From contig NC_088883.1 of assembly GCF_032884065.1 (NCBI RefSeq), forward strand, positions 23,555,637 through 23,619,636: 64,000 nucleotides of DNA, in the 5' to 3' direction. A program made the translations under genes and the position numbers. The stretch comes from Artemia franciscana. Its lineage: Eukaryota; Arthropoda; Branchiopoda; Anostraca; Artemiidae. Positions 34,131 through 46,300 of this stretch are shown here, piece after piece; position 1 is the first letter of the stretch, and the number at the start of each line of letters is the position of its first letter. The notes beneath the pieces are model-generated. The model had not been told where the DNA came from, searched no databases, and saw only the letters and a list, made by a program, of their open reading frames with translations.

Positions 34131-35571
34131 AGGGAGTATGGTTTCTTTGGTTCTGCTGTTCCAAAGATCGCCCAAAAAACTCTGTCGATATTCTGACGTC
34201 AAGTTGCAGAAAATCTGAGTCTGTAGCTTTTAGGGCTCATACCAGCTGGGTTCTCGAGCAGTCATATTTGGGGCAGGATAGACTCAAATGTTTTACTGAC
34301 TGTTCAGAGTATTTATCTGCAGTCTGAATAAGAGATAATTGAAACTGATTCGCGCTCAGTTCCAGTCTAACTTGAATTTTGGGGGCTGTCATTCTTAGCA
34401 TGCTGCCTGAAGACAATGCTCCAAATTGAACAGACGATGCTACTTACATCAATGCCGGTGCACAACTTATGGTGCAGGTGTCCGTTAGGGTCTTGTTTCT
34501 TCAACCCAGATAAATCAAAGGTGGCTACATCAATCGTAGGAAAAACATACTACGCTATAGCCAATAGCATTGAAAACTATATTTTAGCCTGTCTAGACAA
34601 GTTGTGCAAGTGGAAACAAGTTTCCAAAAAAGGCCGTGAGCCACAGACCACCTTGAATGCAAAGCATTCAAGACAGACTACAATAAAACAACAAATACAG
34701 GAAGTACTCCATAGGCAAGGGGCGCTAATCCCTTTTGCTCCTTTCTCTTTAAAATTTTATTTTACCAGTCATTAATCAACATGTAGTAAGAACACTCTGG
34801 CCAGTTCTTGTTTCAAGAGTTTTTGAAAAGTGAAAAATGTGGCTTTTTCCATTCAAAAGTGACCTGGTAGAAAAAAGTGATAAAAAAGGAACCCTGTACG
34901 ATCCCTGATAAATAAACAACACTTTTATATATAGAAAAGAAAGTTCCCCAGTAACTTTCTAAGCGCGTCTTTCATGCTTTACTGAAACCATGTATATTTA
35001 GAACTTTTTTCTTCTATAAATATAGCATTAAAAATAAAAACATACCGTCAAATAATATCATCACAAATTAGACATTCAGTTCATTTAATCAATTGTTTTT
35101 AGTCATCTCGATTATGATCGTGATTTTATTTGTTTTTAATTTCGGAAATATTTTGACAAATTAAAAAACACTGTTCAAAAACATATGGTGTTTAGTAACA
35201 AGCAAATGACGCAATAACCCTTATAACGCTTAGAGGGGGGACGTAACCATACTCCTGTTTGCAGAATTGTCTATCCGTTTCAAGGTTAACTTATGATATT
35301 CAATAAAAATTTCCCGAGCATGAAAATTAAAGGGTAACAACAGCGGACCCAGGGGGTCATTTTAGGGATACATGCCCTCCCCCCAATGAGGTAGAAAGTT
35401 GCACTGGTTGCTGGGGTAGTTGCCGATGAGGGATCCAAAGTTTTGTGGGAAACTTTATAAGCTTTCTATTGAAAACAGAACAACGGAACAATAGAAAAAA
35501 AAAGTGGATTACGAATTGGTTAATTTTTATTTTAATAGAGTAAATTTTATACATATAAAAAAAAAACTTAC
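34131..35571. other. No gene identified
   Basis: Open plus frames at 34109-34327 and 34416-34775 (72 and 119 codons) have no recognisable domain; they may be repeat debris. The rest is AT-rich intron sequence. Confidence 0.4.
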
Positions 35572-35728
35572 CAATACAATTTCCAACAAATGGACAGTGG
35601 TGATCAAACCTTGCAATACATCGATTACAAACGGAGCAATGCTTTGATCTAATGGGTCTTTGAAGTAGACATGTCGTGCAAAACTTATCGAGGTCGAGAC
35701 CGGTTGTTTTTGCCAGTCGAACTATTGA
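35572..35728 (-). CDS. ZDHHC17: HIP14-type palmitoyltransferase, DHHC cysteine-rich exon
   Basis: Catalytic exon. The acceptor CCATTTTAG lies just above 35728 and the donor GTAAGT starts at 35571. It encodes [16 protein letters not shown] followed by the zinc-binding cysteine-rich domain: [26 protein letters not shown] (35594-35605) and PFVGNCIG. The DHHC cysteine forms the acyl-enzyme intermediate; all zinc-ligand cysteines and histidines are present. The LDL-x-FC-x2-C spacing and RPIRSKHC are typical of HIP14/ZDHHC17 and ZDHHC13. It starts in phase 0 and ends in phase 1, matching both neighbours. A paralogue (ZDHHC13-like) cannot be excluded, since arthropods commonly have one HIP14-type gene. 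Confidence 0.93.
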
Positions 35729-36580
35729 CTAAAATGGATATTGTTAGTTTGAAAAAAAAAACATATTAAAATTTTGTTCTATGACGAAGGTTGAACGGTT
35801 AAATATGATAAGATTATTTTTTTAGATCGCTATTACAAGCTAAATTTTATAATCCCAAATAATAACCAAAATCTATTAAAAAGGCACAATAAAACAATAG
35901 CTTACAATGATTGAACATAATCCTTTCCAAAAAATTGTTTTAAAACATTCAAGAAATAAACTAGATCTTCGTATTAAAAAAAGAATATTTTCTTCAAAAC
36001 AATCAAAGACAGCAGTCATTTTCTTTTATGACAGATAAACTAAGTAACTGACCTAAAACTGAGTTGACACTACGTTGTAGCCACTATTTGGATAATACTG
36101 ACGGAGGGGGACAAAGAGCCACTATTTTTATTAGGAAATGAACTGAGACTGCATTAAAATCTCGTTCATATCTATTTGAAAACAATCTGTTTCATTTTTG
36201 ACCATCCAAAATTATCTACTTTCGTTTTTCCTCCTTTTTTTGTATTTTGAAAATTTTCAGGGATGCTATGGCTAGGAAAAGGCTATAAAGCCTTACAATA
36301 ATTTTCCAAATCAATTCCTCTTTTTTGGGAGGGGGCAGGCTCAATCCCCTAATGGAGGCAAACAAGAGCCAAAACTCTTAAGTTTTCTTATACTCCTCTT
36401 CTTAGTTGTTATTACTATTTTTCCTTCGAAAATATATAATAAAAAACAGATAAATAGCCAAAATGAATTTACAGCAAAAACAGAAGCAGTTCCTCAATTC
36501 AATGAGGGAAAACAAGAAGAAAAAAAACACTAAAATACACAAGATGGTAACTTTTATATCAGTTAATTTTTGTAGTAAAA
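35729..36580. other. Intron DNA, no feature identified
   Basis: AT-rich sequence between HIP14 exons; an A-rich open plus frame starts at 36463. Confidence 0.45.
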
Positions 36581-36599
36581 ATTCCTTCCAAAAAACAAA

Positions 36600-37440
36600 T
36601 TTGTTGGAATTTCGAACTCCTCGAGAATTTCTGAAAGCGCTCGAAACCCCTCAAATGAAACGTCGAATCAAAATGGAAAGTGTACCATTAGAATCAATAT
36701 GGTCAAAAATCGTCTAGAGATGAAATAACCTCCCAACCTTAAGCAAAAAGGAAAATCAATTTTTTGTATTTTTCAGTCATGTTTTCGTTTTTTCCCCAGG
36801 AGTAATCGTATCACACCAGTTGCCGTAGAATGTTGGGAGATTGCTCATCTGAAAGGAAATTACCATAACCAGTGCCCTTGTCAAAATGCCAGAGAATCGA
36901 AATTCTAAGACAGCCAGTCCATTTTCCATTGCTTACAACCCTGAAAAGAAGGTTTTGTTTCTCCCATCTTGACAGACGACACCCCAGTGGCGTTTTATGC
37001 CATTTCATGCCATAAAACATTAATCTTTGCCCAAACAGGATCAAAATGTTAGAGAGTGAAACTCTCAGAGACCCAATGAATTTTCCACGGTCCCCTACAC
37101 AGAAGAGCTTGAACCCCTATCTTAAAAAAGTCAGCTCTGAGTAACACATGATGACCTTTTCAAATAACTGAGGACATTGTCCCACAAAAAAGAATTTTTC
37201 TTCCTCTTTGCGCAACAAAACATAAATTTTTGCCAAAAGACAGTTATAAATACAAGGAAGTGAAAATTCTAAAATAGCCAACCACCTTTTCATGGTCTAA
37301 AACTTTAAACAGGAAGTTTTGAGCCCCACACCCAGGCCCTGATCTTCAAAAACAAAGCAAAGTGGATTTTTCAGCCATTCTGTGCCACACAACGGACCAA
37401 CTTTTGCTCAAATAGGGTGGTATCTTTATCAAATAGGTGG
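36600..37440. repeat. Diverged dispersed repeat and ~190-bp tandem units
   Basis: 36600-36780 is a distant copy of the ~500-bp repeat (CGAATCAAAATGGAA, CTTAAGCAAAAAGGAAAATCA). From 36810, units with a TTTTGCCCAAACAGG-like word, a GAAAATTCTAAAATAGCCA-like word and AGGAAGTTTTG-GCCCC recur about every 190 bp (37015, 37209, 37390). Confidence 0.6.
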
Positions 37441-37499
37441 TATAAGAGCAAAGTGGTATCTATGTAATTTTTTTTTCACCAAGGCAATTCCTATGGAAG

Positions 37500-37760
37500 G
37501 AATTATTGTAGAAACTTCGGAGGGGGCTGATACGATTGTAAATTTAAATTTCTAGTATCTTTTTTTTCAGAACCAAAGTATTTGGAGGGCCACTCACACC
37601 TATTATTTCCTCAGGAGAAACGATAGAAATTTTGAGATAGCCGTTTCGTTCAACATTGCTAAAATGTCCAATAACGATGGCTCTGGGAACGACAGCCCCC
37701 CTCCCCATTCCTTGGGGCAAGGGATGTAAGTTATACAATTCATCATCAGCAGTTTTACTG
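37500..37760. repeat. Isolated unit of the ~275-bp satellite
   Basis: Contains CTTCGGAGGGGGCTGAT, TTTCTAGTATC, GAGATAGCCGTTTCGTTCAACA and GGGGCAAGGGATGTAAGTTAT in satellite order. It ends in an inverted CATCATCAGCAGT/ACTGCTGATGATG pair. Confidence 0.75.
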
Positions 37761-38081
37761 CTGATGATGGACACTGTATATGTGTTCGAAATATCCAGTT
37801 AAAATTTTTTATATCTGTTCACTGTCAATTAAAAGGTTTCATCCCTTTTTTGAACTGTTATACTTTCGTCATGGAAAGGCAGTGTGGTCTTCGAAGTTAT
37901 CTATACTACTACTACTACTACTGCTAATATAACTGATACACTTGCTACTTGTACTGCGACTACAATCTTTCCGTTAAAGAAAAAAAAATTTGATTAATTA
38001 AAAATTATTTCTAGAAAAGAGTGTTTAGGGGATATCAAGTCAAGATAAACGAAAAACTACATTGGAAAAAAAGATCGTTAC

Positions 38082-38243
38082 TTCATATTTGTTTTCTGTT
38101 GTACTCTCAACGATTCCAGGATCTGACTTCCAACATTTCCAGAACGAATAATGAAGAAACAAGGAGAGCAGTAAAAAGGCTGACGTTGGCAGCATACCAA
38201 ATGCAGGACTTACTACGACTATCATCACTATGTATATCCAAGC
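38082..38243 (-). CDS. ZDHHC17: HIP14-type palmitoyltransferase, exon with membrane segments and SDPG motif
   Basis: Exon of 54 codons, phase 0 at both ends. The acceptor is TCACAG (just above 38243) and the donor GTAACG starts at 38081. It encodes two hydrophobic stretches (WIYIVMIVVV and SAFLLLSLFLHYSF) followed by WKCWKSDPG-IVESTTENKYE. The W-KSDPG-I motif before the DHHC domain is characteristic of HIP14 proteins, where it lies just after the second membrane segment on the cytosolic side. It joins in frame to the DHHC exon. Upstream exons for the first membrane segments and the N-terminal ankyrin repeats were not found above this exon. Confidence 0.85.
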
Positions 38244-38439
38244 CTGTGATGATAAATAATCTTGAATTACTTAGATATTACTTTAACTTAATTATTTTCT
38301 AACTTGGCAGGGCTGTCAATTTTTAGTTATGCAAATTTTACCTGCTAAGTTTCCCATAGCATGTCTGTGACACATAAGGCGTTACAGAAAAGCAAGTGCA
38401 TGAACTAGCATAATATTTGTGATATCCAGTGGAGCAACA

Positions 38440-38820
38440 TACGTAGTGGCGGACCTGGACTCTCTTGCGCTTAGGGTGATTAGCATCCCCCCCCCTATAT
38501 CCCCCAAATTTTTCGAGGCCCAATTTTAAAGATTTTTCTTTTATTACCAAATAATTTTCAATCTAATAATTAATTGATAATTTATTATATAAAACCTTTT
38601 TTTAATTTGTTTTTATTAGTCAATTAGTAATTTATTAATCATTTTCATTTACTAACTGTGCCCTATACTTTATTTTAGTAAAAATGAAATTTTAAACTTA
38701 TAAAAAGATTATAACTGTTAGATTATTTATTTGAAATTTTGCGCCCTAAAATTTATGCACCTGGGGCAAGTACCCCTTCTCTCTCTCTCCCCTAAAACCG
38801 GCTCTGAACATATGTTTCCC
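38440..38820. repeat. ~380-bp dispersed repeat, copy 1
   Basis: Similar to 53005-53375: CTCTCTTGCGCTTAGGG, GATTAGCA-CCCC, GATTATAACTGTTAGA-TATTTATTT-AAATTTTGC and CCCCTTCT-CT-CCCCTAAAACCG occur in the same order. Confidence 0.75.
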
Positions 38821-38829
38821 TGTTTTTTC

Positions 38830-39840
38830 TATTAGTCGATTAAAATTTCATCTGGCCCCCAATGGATAGTATCAAAATTATTGTAAGTTTAAAGACTGTT
38901 TATGAACTAATTAATTTCGTTCAAGTTTCTCAATTACTATGCATAATAGATTATTTAAGGATACATTACCCTTCAGGACTTTGATATCACTTTAACGTAA
39001 TCATTATTTGAATGGGACGCATTTTTCGCCTTTTCATATATTCGCCATACTATTCTCTTGCTTTTCTTTTTTCAATGGTCATCGATGTTTCTTTTTCCTT
39101 AAACTAAACTTTCTGTAATGAAATTTATCTCTTCTGTTCAGTTGCCGTCTCTAACCAGGAGGGGGCCAAACAGGATGGGTGCGCCCCCTATATTTCAAAA
39201 TTTACCTCTTTTGGGGCATTTTCAATGAAACATTTCTTTTTAGTATTTTCAATGATTTAATTAAAAAACGCGAAAAATTTGCCCCCGCCCATACGAAATT
39301 TCAAAAATAAAGCGGTCTTCCAGAGGCCAATATGGTAAAGTCCACCCCTCCATGGACTTGAGGAGTCACCATTTTAAAGGAGTGGGCTTATTTTTATTTT
39401 ATTTTGTACAACAAATTCCGTATCATACGGAACTAATTGCTTCAGGCACTAGCAGTATCTTTGAATATCCTAGGAATATCTGAATATTTCTTTACGTAAA
39501 AGCAGTATTAGAACGTTTATAATACAACAATACATAATAATACAACAATATATGAACATAGTACAACAATACAATGAAAAAGAATATAATTGAAAAAAAG
39601 ACATTTCGAGATCTCGACAACGAATGTTATCTGTCTTAAATTACCAGTTAATACATTAATGGTGAAACAGCAATTAATTATACTTGACATAGAACACCAA
39701 GAAAAAAAGCGTATACTCGTAAACTCGAACAGAAATAAAACATCGCAATTCATTGTTCATTGTCTAGATCAAACGTGAACCATAACTCAGGACAATTTTA
39801 GTATGACCAGCACATCAGGAAAGGCAAACAATTAAGACAT
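38830..39840. other. No gene identified
   Basis: AT-rich sequence. I looked here in particular for HIP14 ankyrin exons and DRP1 3' exons and saw none. Confidence 0.45.
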
Positions 39841-39849
39841 CACATATAT

Positions 39850-42170
39850 ACACAAAAGTAAAGATCTGGTCCCTTTCAACTCTTTCGGAAATTGGTTGGT
39901 TCATGTGGGAAGATGTATTCTTGGCTGCTGTGGCGGCATGGGCCAAGACGTCAAGTGAACCTCCCCTGCAAACTGCTCAAATCGAGAATTCCCCTGCTCA
40001 AATCATCTCAAATCTAGACCAACTGTTCATTGCTGGAGACTTTAAAATAACGATTCGTCATTAGTTCGAACCCCGTGAGTACGCTAGTTTTGGACCGCAC
40101 GGCCGAGGACAAAAAAAAATACTCTAACCGACACGGCTGCTGCTGCTGGCAATGTAATATCATCTGTAAGTATCATAATACGTTCAATAAGCACATGAAC
40201 GCCCATCCTTTCATGTATAAATCGAAAGATGGCCGTACCCTTGCTCTACTTGACCATATTGACCCATCTGGATCAAAGAATAGATCAGATCATTTCATCC
40301 TAGTAACAACAGTAAAACTTAAACTCTCTAATTGGAAGAAATCTAGACCACCCCAAAATTAACGTGGAAAAACTCCAAGGTCCGGAGGTATGACCTGAGT
40401 TTGACCTGTAATTAAGAAATCGCTTTCAGGTCCTGGAACAACTGAAGCACAAATCTGATGGAACGGCAAATGAAACCAAAGGAAAGTCCAGTCAGATAAT
40501 GAAAAAAATCACAAAAGAGGTTGCTGGACAGGTTCTACGAAAGAGAACACCAGCCACCAAGAAACGATTCACCCCAAGAATACTCATTGCTTTGGAAGAC
40601 AAGAGAAAGCCCTAACGGGGCAGCATTCAGAGAACTCTGCAAACCCACAAGCTGGCTAGAAGGGACGAAAATGCCTACTGGTCAAGCTGCAGCAAAGAGT
40701 TAGAGGAGGTAACAGCCAAAAACGAGACCAACAAGCAGTACCGAATCTTCGAAGAGCTGTAAAGGAGCTGTAGCTCAGGAAACTTGAGAACGAAATACGG
40801 AAGCATCATATGAAATCGTCAAGAAAGATTGGATTGGTGGAGACACCACTTCAAAGATCTTGAATAGAAAAGGGCAGACTAAACCCCAATCGCCGAGCAA
40901 AATATCTCATAAAATTCTACTGCCACTAGAGGAGCAGTATCCATGTGAAATATCACCTCGGCCAACAGAAGAGGTCAGAAATGCCATTAAATCTTTGAAA
41001 AACCACAAGTCCCCAGGAGAGGATTCCCTACGTGCAGAAATTGATAAGAGAAGCCGAGCACTCGTAGAAAGCCCTGACGGAACCTACTCAGTAAAGTCTG
41101 GAATTTGGATTTTGTCCCCTAGGACTGGCGCAACGCCATTCTGATTTCTATCTTCAAAAGGGAGATGGTGATTGCAAGAATTACCGGGGAATTTCACTGA
41201 TTGGCGTAGCCGAGAAGTTTTGCAGTAGTTGTCATAAACCGTTATAGAAAAGAACAAGAGCAACAAAAAAGAAAGGACCGGGCTGGGTTAGGCCCCGAGA
41301 CGGATATTGATCATATTTTCACTCTGCGACTCCTCCACAATCAGTTCATTTATGGACAAGACATTGTCACCACCTTTCTCAACTTCATCACCACATTTGA
41401 CTCTATACTCTAGCCTTTCTTCTGGCAGATAATGCTTGAAGATGGTGTTACAACTAAATTGGTCGACCAGCTCAAAGCTTCTTATGAAGACACAAAGACT
41501 AATAACCAAGTATATGGCGAACTGACAGAAATGTTTGAAATAGGGCGAGGTGTTTGCCAAACCTGCCCAGCGTCCCCATTTCTATCCATTTTCTTAGTGG
41601 ATTGGATTATAAAAGAGGCATTGAATAAAGAAGATGGCGTGACGTTTTCAGCTAAAGAATGCGTGAATGACCTCGAATATGCTGATGAGAGTACTTTCAT
41701 ATCCGACTCAGCACTGAAAACGGAAGAAATGATTAAGATTGGCGGCAACGAGAGATATGGCAGCTCTCGCAATCAGCATCCAAAAAGCTATTTGCAACAA
41801 CAGACGGTCACAACAAATCAGCCCATGAAGATGTACGGACAAAGGCTTACAATGTCCAGCATGACCAACAAAAGGCATCTCAAGTGACTTGGACATGCAA
41901 TGCGACGCCGGGTGGCCAGGTTCTTACTATAGTGCCTCTCTCCTCTTGAAAGAAAAAACCAGGAGGCCAGATCAAGTCATAGATGAACATCGTGAAGAAG
42001 GATGTCAAACTACTAGCTAGTTTCTGGAAACATGGCAACAATTGGGACAAGTCGTGGCTTCAACTCATTCACCGCAGATAAAGGATAGATAACTTTGGCA
42101 GAGCCTGGTCCAGAAGCTTCTTGGTACCGATTTGGAATGAATAGCACGTGTCTCGTCTTAAGGAAGTTTC
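39850..42170 (+). mobile_element. RTE-like LINE relic with endonuclease and reverse transcriptase
   Basis: Plus-strand relic of a LINE coding region. The endonuclease end is recognisable at 40160-40330 (NTFNKHMNAHPFMYKS, KDGRTLALLDHIDP, and an RSDHFILVT SDH motif). The linker (40400-40860) is frame-shifted. The RT is at 40860-41890: PTEEVRNAIKSLKNHKSPGEDSL, RGVCQTCPASPFLSIFL (RQG block altered to CQT), and YADES where the catalytic YADD is expected. A C-terminal WLGHAMRRR segment follows near 41890. Numerous frameshifts and loss of one catalytic aspartate show it is dead. A different copy from the one at 22187-23990 but the same broad group. Confidence 0.8.
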
Positions 42171-42471
42171 AAGCTAAGACAGTGAGAGAAAATACAATAC
42201 AATAGAAAAAACTCGGAATATTTACGTACATTTAAAACAAGGATGCAATAAAAATATTCCAGCCAAGACTACTGCTCATCCAATCTCAGGGTGAAAATGT
42301 AAAAGCAGTTCACACATGAACTGCAAAATGACGAATAAAGAAAGAATATAGACATTGATTGAAAAATCAAATTATCACTCGAGAATGTATCTTGTATAAG
42401 GCAAGTTTTTAGATATTAGACACATTAATTTTTAGTAAACTGTATTATTATGACGCAATATATATTAACTA

Positions 42472-43137
42472 TCTATAAATATAAAAATAAGTTGTTTGTT
42501 TGTGTGTGTGTGACATGACTGACGTCATGTTTGTGTGTCGACTGACGTCATGTTTGTCGACTGTCGACTGTGCTTGTCGACTGACGTCATTATAAGGATT
42601 GAGCATTATGACGTCATGAAGTTGTTTGTCAAATAAGTTGTATGTATGTATGTTAGACTGCGACACCGGGACACAGGGAATATAAATGACGACCGAGACA
42701 CAGGGACACAACTACAATGGGGACGCCGGGAGGCACAGGAGGGATATATAAATGACGACGGGGACACAGGGAATGTTCGATTAACAATCAAAGCTCAAGG
42801 GCAATCATTAGAATAATGAGGTATAGATCTGAATACGGATTGTTTTTCCCATGGACAATTATATGTTACATGTTCAAGAGTCGGTAAACCCGACAATCTA
42901 TTTATATGCACAAACAATGGGCAAGCAAAGAATGTTGTATATTCGCAAGTTTACGTAGTTAAAAACATATATATATCTATCTATATTCACAGGTGGGACA
43001 CAGGGACACAACTACAATGGCGCGTAACTAATATGGCCCGTAACGACTTACACGCGCGGGGGGGGGGCTTGGAGGGGCATGAAGCGCCCCCAACAGCTAG
43101 GTGTTGGGGTGGTGCGAAGCCTCACCTCAACATTTAG
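42472..43137 (+). mobile_element. Short Helitron, internally deleted, with helicase 3' remnant
   Basis: Begins with TC after A (TCTATAAATATAAAAATAAG) and ends in TTAG before T, the A|T target pattern of Helitrons; the expected CTRR end has a T for C here. An alternative CTAG end lies at 43097-43100 after the hairpin word GAAGCGCCCCC. Four TGACGTCA palindromes lie at 42520, 42543, 42582 and 42609. From 42780 to 42960 a fragment aligns with the last ~180 bp of the helicase gene of the next Helitron, so it arose by internal deletion of the same family. Confidence 0.75.
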
Positions 43138-43181
43138 TATATCTATATATATATAAATAAGTTGTCTGTCTGTCTGTGGAT

Positions 43182-43305
43182 CAGGTGACGTCATGTTTCT
43201 GTGTCGGCTGACGTCATGAAATTAGTTGTCAGGTGACGTCATGTTTCTGTGTCGGCTGACGTCATGAAATTAGTTGTCGTCATTTTTGCTTTGATGGTGA
43301 CGTCA
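43182..43305 (+). promoter_or_regulatory. Array of five CRE-type TGACGTCA palindromes
   Basis: TGACGTCA occurs at 43186-43193, 43209-43216, 43234-43241, 43257-43264 and 43298-43305. The first four lie in two direct copies of a 48-bp unit (43182-43229 and 43230-43277). TGACGTCA is the consensus site of CREB/ATF bZIP factors. A TATATAAG box follows at 43313-43320 and the first ATG of the coding region at 43347, so this looks like a promoter for the Helitron gene. The related short copies also keep such sites. Confidence 0.6.
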
Positions 43306-43346
43306 TTCAAGATATATAAGACATATGTTCACGTAGAAATCTATTA

Positions 43347-46300
43347 ATGTTTAAGTTTACAATGACTGATGAACTTACCATGGCAAAAGCCGATGAAGAT
43401 GCTCAAAGAGTCTATGCCAAAAAACTTGCTGCTGATAGAGAAAGTCAGAAAAGAAAGCGTGCCGAGGAACTACCAGAGCAACGCGAAAGCAGACTTGCTG
43501 CTAAAAGAGAAAGTGAAAAAAGAAGGCGTGCCGAGGAATCAAAAGAACAGCAGGGAAACAGGCTTGAGGCTGATAGAGAAAGAAAGAACAGAAAGCGTGC
43601 CGAGGAATCAAAAGAACAGCAAGGAAACAGGCTTGAGGCTGATAGAGAAAGAAAGAACAGAAAGCGTGCCGAGGAATCAAAAGAACAGCAAGGAAACAGG
43701 CTTCAGGCTGATAGAGAAAGAAAGAACAGAAAGCGTGAGAAAGATTCAGGTACAACCCAGTCGATGATTATAGCTTGAGTAGATGTGTTCAAATCGGGAC
43801 AATGTCTAAAATTTGTCCCTATTGCAAGGCCTTGAAATTCAATGGTGAAACAATGGGAATGTGTTGCGCCTCAGGAAAAGTTAAACTTCCTCTATTGGCT
43901 GCACCACCAGAGCCATTGAAGACTTTCCTTACTGGAACTACGTCAGAATCTAAGCGTTTTTTGTCAAAAATCAGAAAATACAACTCATGTTTCCAAATGA
44001 CGTCGTTTGGAGCCCAAATCGAAAATCCAGATCAATTTATGTCTACTTTCAAAGTAAAAGGGCAAATTTATCATAAAGCAGGGTCCCTTCTACCATTCTC
44101 AGGCGAGAATTATAAATTTTTACAATTGTACTTCATCAGTGATAGAAATTCTGAATTGAATGCACGTTGCGAAATTTCTCCCAAAGTTGAAAGGACAATC
44201 GTTTCCCAATTGCAACATCTTTTCCACGAAAATAATAATTTAGTGCGTCTGTTCAAAACAGCCATCGATTTGATGCCTACTGATACGCTTAAAATTGTTA
44301 TTTCCGCTGACAAAACGCCTCCTGGCCAACATGTGCGTAGATACAATGCTCCGACTATCGACGAAGTGGCAATCGTTATGGTCGGTGATCAGTTTTTACC
44401 TCGAGATATTATTCTTCATAAGCGAAACGCTCAGTTGTTAAGAATTGCTGAAACTCATCGATGCTACGATGCCCTACAATATCCTATCATTTTTTGGGAT
44501 GGAGCCGACGGCTATCACTTTAATATTAAATTGATGAATCCAGCCACTAACAAAGAAATGAATAAGAAATGCAGTGCAATGCATTATTATTCCTATAGAC
44601 TAATGATTCGGCAGGATGAAGAAAATTATATTTTAAAATGCCGTGAATTGTTTCACCAATTCGTCGTGGATATGTATGCTAAAATTGAATCAGAACGTTT
44701 GCTATATATCCGCCTGAATCAGACCAAGCTCCGCTCTGAACAATACATTCATTTGCGAGATGCAGTTATAAATGACGGTAATACCACAAACGTTGGAAGA
44801 TTAACAATTTTACCTTCGTCATATGCTGGCAGTCCCCGTCATATGCATGAATATGCTCAAGATGCTATTGCGTATGTTCGTCTCTATGGTCGTCCAGATT
44901 TATTTATTACATTTACATGTAATCAATCTTGGGACGAGATACTGTAGCTTTTACTTCAAGGACAATCGGCGGTTCATAAGCATGACATTACGGCACGTGT
45001 CTTCCGGCAAAAGTTGAAATCACTGATAAACTACCTTGTAAAACATGAAGTGTTTGGGTCAGTGCGATGCTGGATGTACTCAGTGGAATGGCAAAAACGA
45101 GGTTTGCCACACGCACATATACTAATCTGGCTACATAAAAAAATTACTTCGAACGAAATTGATGATGTGATTTCCGCTGAAATACCTGATAAAAATGTCG
45201 ATAAGGGGTTACATGATATTATTGTAAAAAATATGATACATGGACCTTGCGGTGCACTGAACGAAAATTCACCATGCATGGCCAAAGGAAGGTGCACAAA
45301 GCAATATCCTCGACTTTTAGTACCCAAAACAATTACTGGCAATGATGGTTACCCACAATATAGAAGAAGATCTACTGAAGATGGCGGTAAAACAGCAATA
45401 ATAAAGAAGCGTAACGGTACCACCATCGAAGTAGATAACCAGTGGGTTGTTCCATATTCCCCATTATTATCAAAAACATTTAATGCACACATAAACGTTG
45501 AATACTGTAACTCCGTAAAGGCAATCAAATACATATGTAAATACGTCAACAAAGGCAGTGACATGGCAGTTTTTGGCTTGCAGCCCGAAATCAAAGATTT
45601 CGATGAAATCGTAGAATATCAGGCTGGAAGATACATAAGCAGTAATGAAGCTGTTTGGCGAATTCTTTCATTTCCGATACATGAACGTAGTCCAGCTGGG
45701 GTTCACTTAGCGGTACATTTACAGAATGGTCAACGTGTTTATTTCACGGAAACCAACGTGCAACAAAGAGTCCTGAATCCACCGGATACAACATTAACAG
45801 CTTTTTTTCGCTTTGCAAAAATGATTCTTTTGCAAAAAAACTGCTGTATACTGAAGTGCCTTCGTATTACACGTGGAATACTAAAAATAAAGTATTTGAA
45901 CGTCGAAAACAGGGTAAGTCAGTCGACGGCCAACCTACCATCTTCAAAGATACCACGATAGGAAGACTCTACACCGTTCACCCCAATCAACATGAATGCT
46001 TCTTTCTACGCCTGCTTTTGGTGAATGTACCCGGTCCGACATCCTTTGAGTATTTGAGGACTGTAAATGGTACTATACATGACACTTACCGTAGTGCATG
46101 CCAAGCTCTGAATTTATTGGAGAATGACCAACACTGGGATAACTGCATCAATGATGCGTGCGAAACGTCAACCCCAAGTCAAATTCGTGCATTGTTTGGC
46201 ATCATTTTAACAACTTGCTCTCCATCAGCTCCTACAGAGTTATGGGAAAAATATAAGTCAAAAATGTCCGAAGATATACTCCATCGAAAACAGTTAGAGA

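Noticed and set aside
34109-34775. Two plus-strand frames of 72 and 119 codons
   Set aside because: No recognisable domain, next to a satellite array, no splice-site or homology support.
43369-43767. Long open frames overlapping the N-terminal repeats of the Helitron gene in other frames and on the opposite strand
   Set aside because: They are shadows created by the 69-bp in-frame repeat; only the frame starting at 43347 has the composition of Helitron N-termini.
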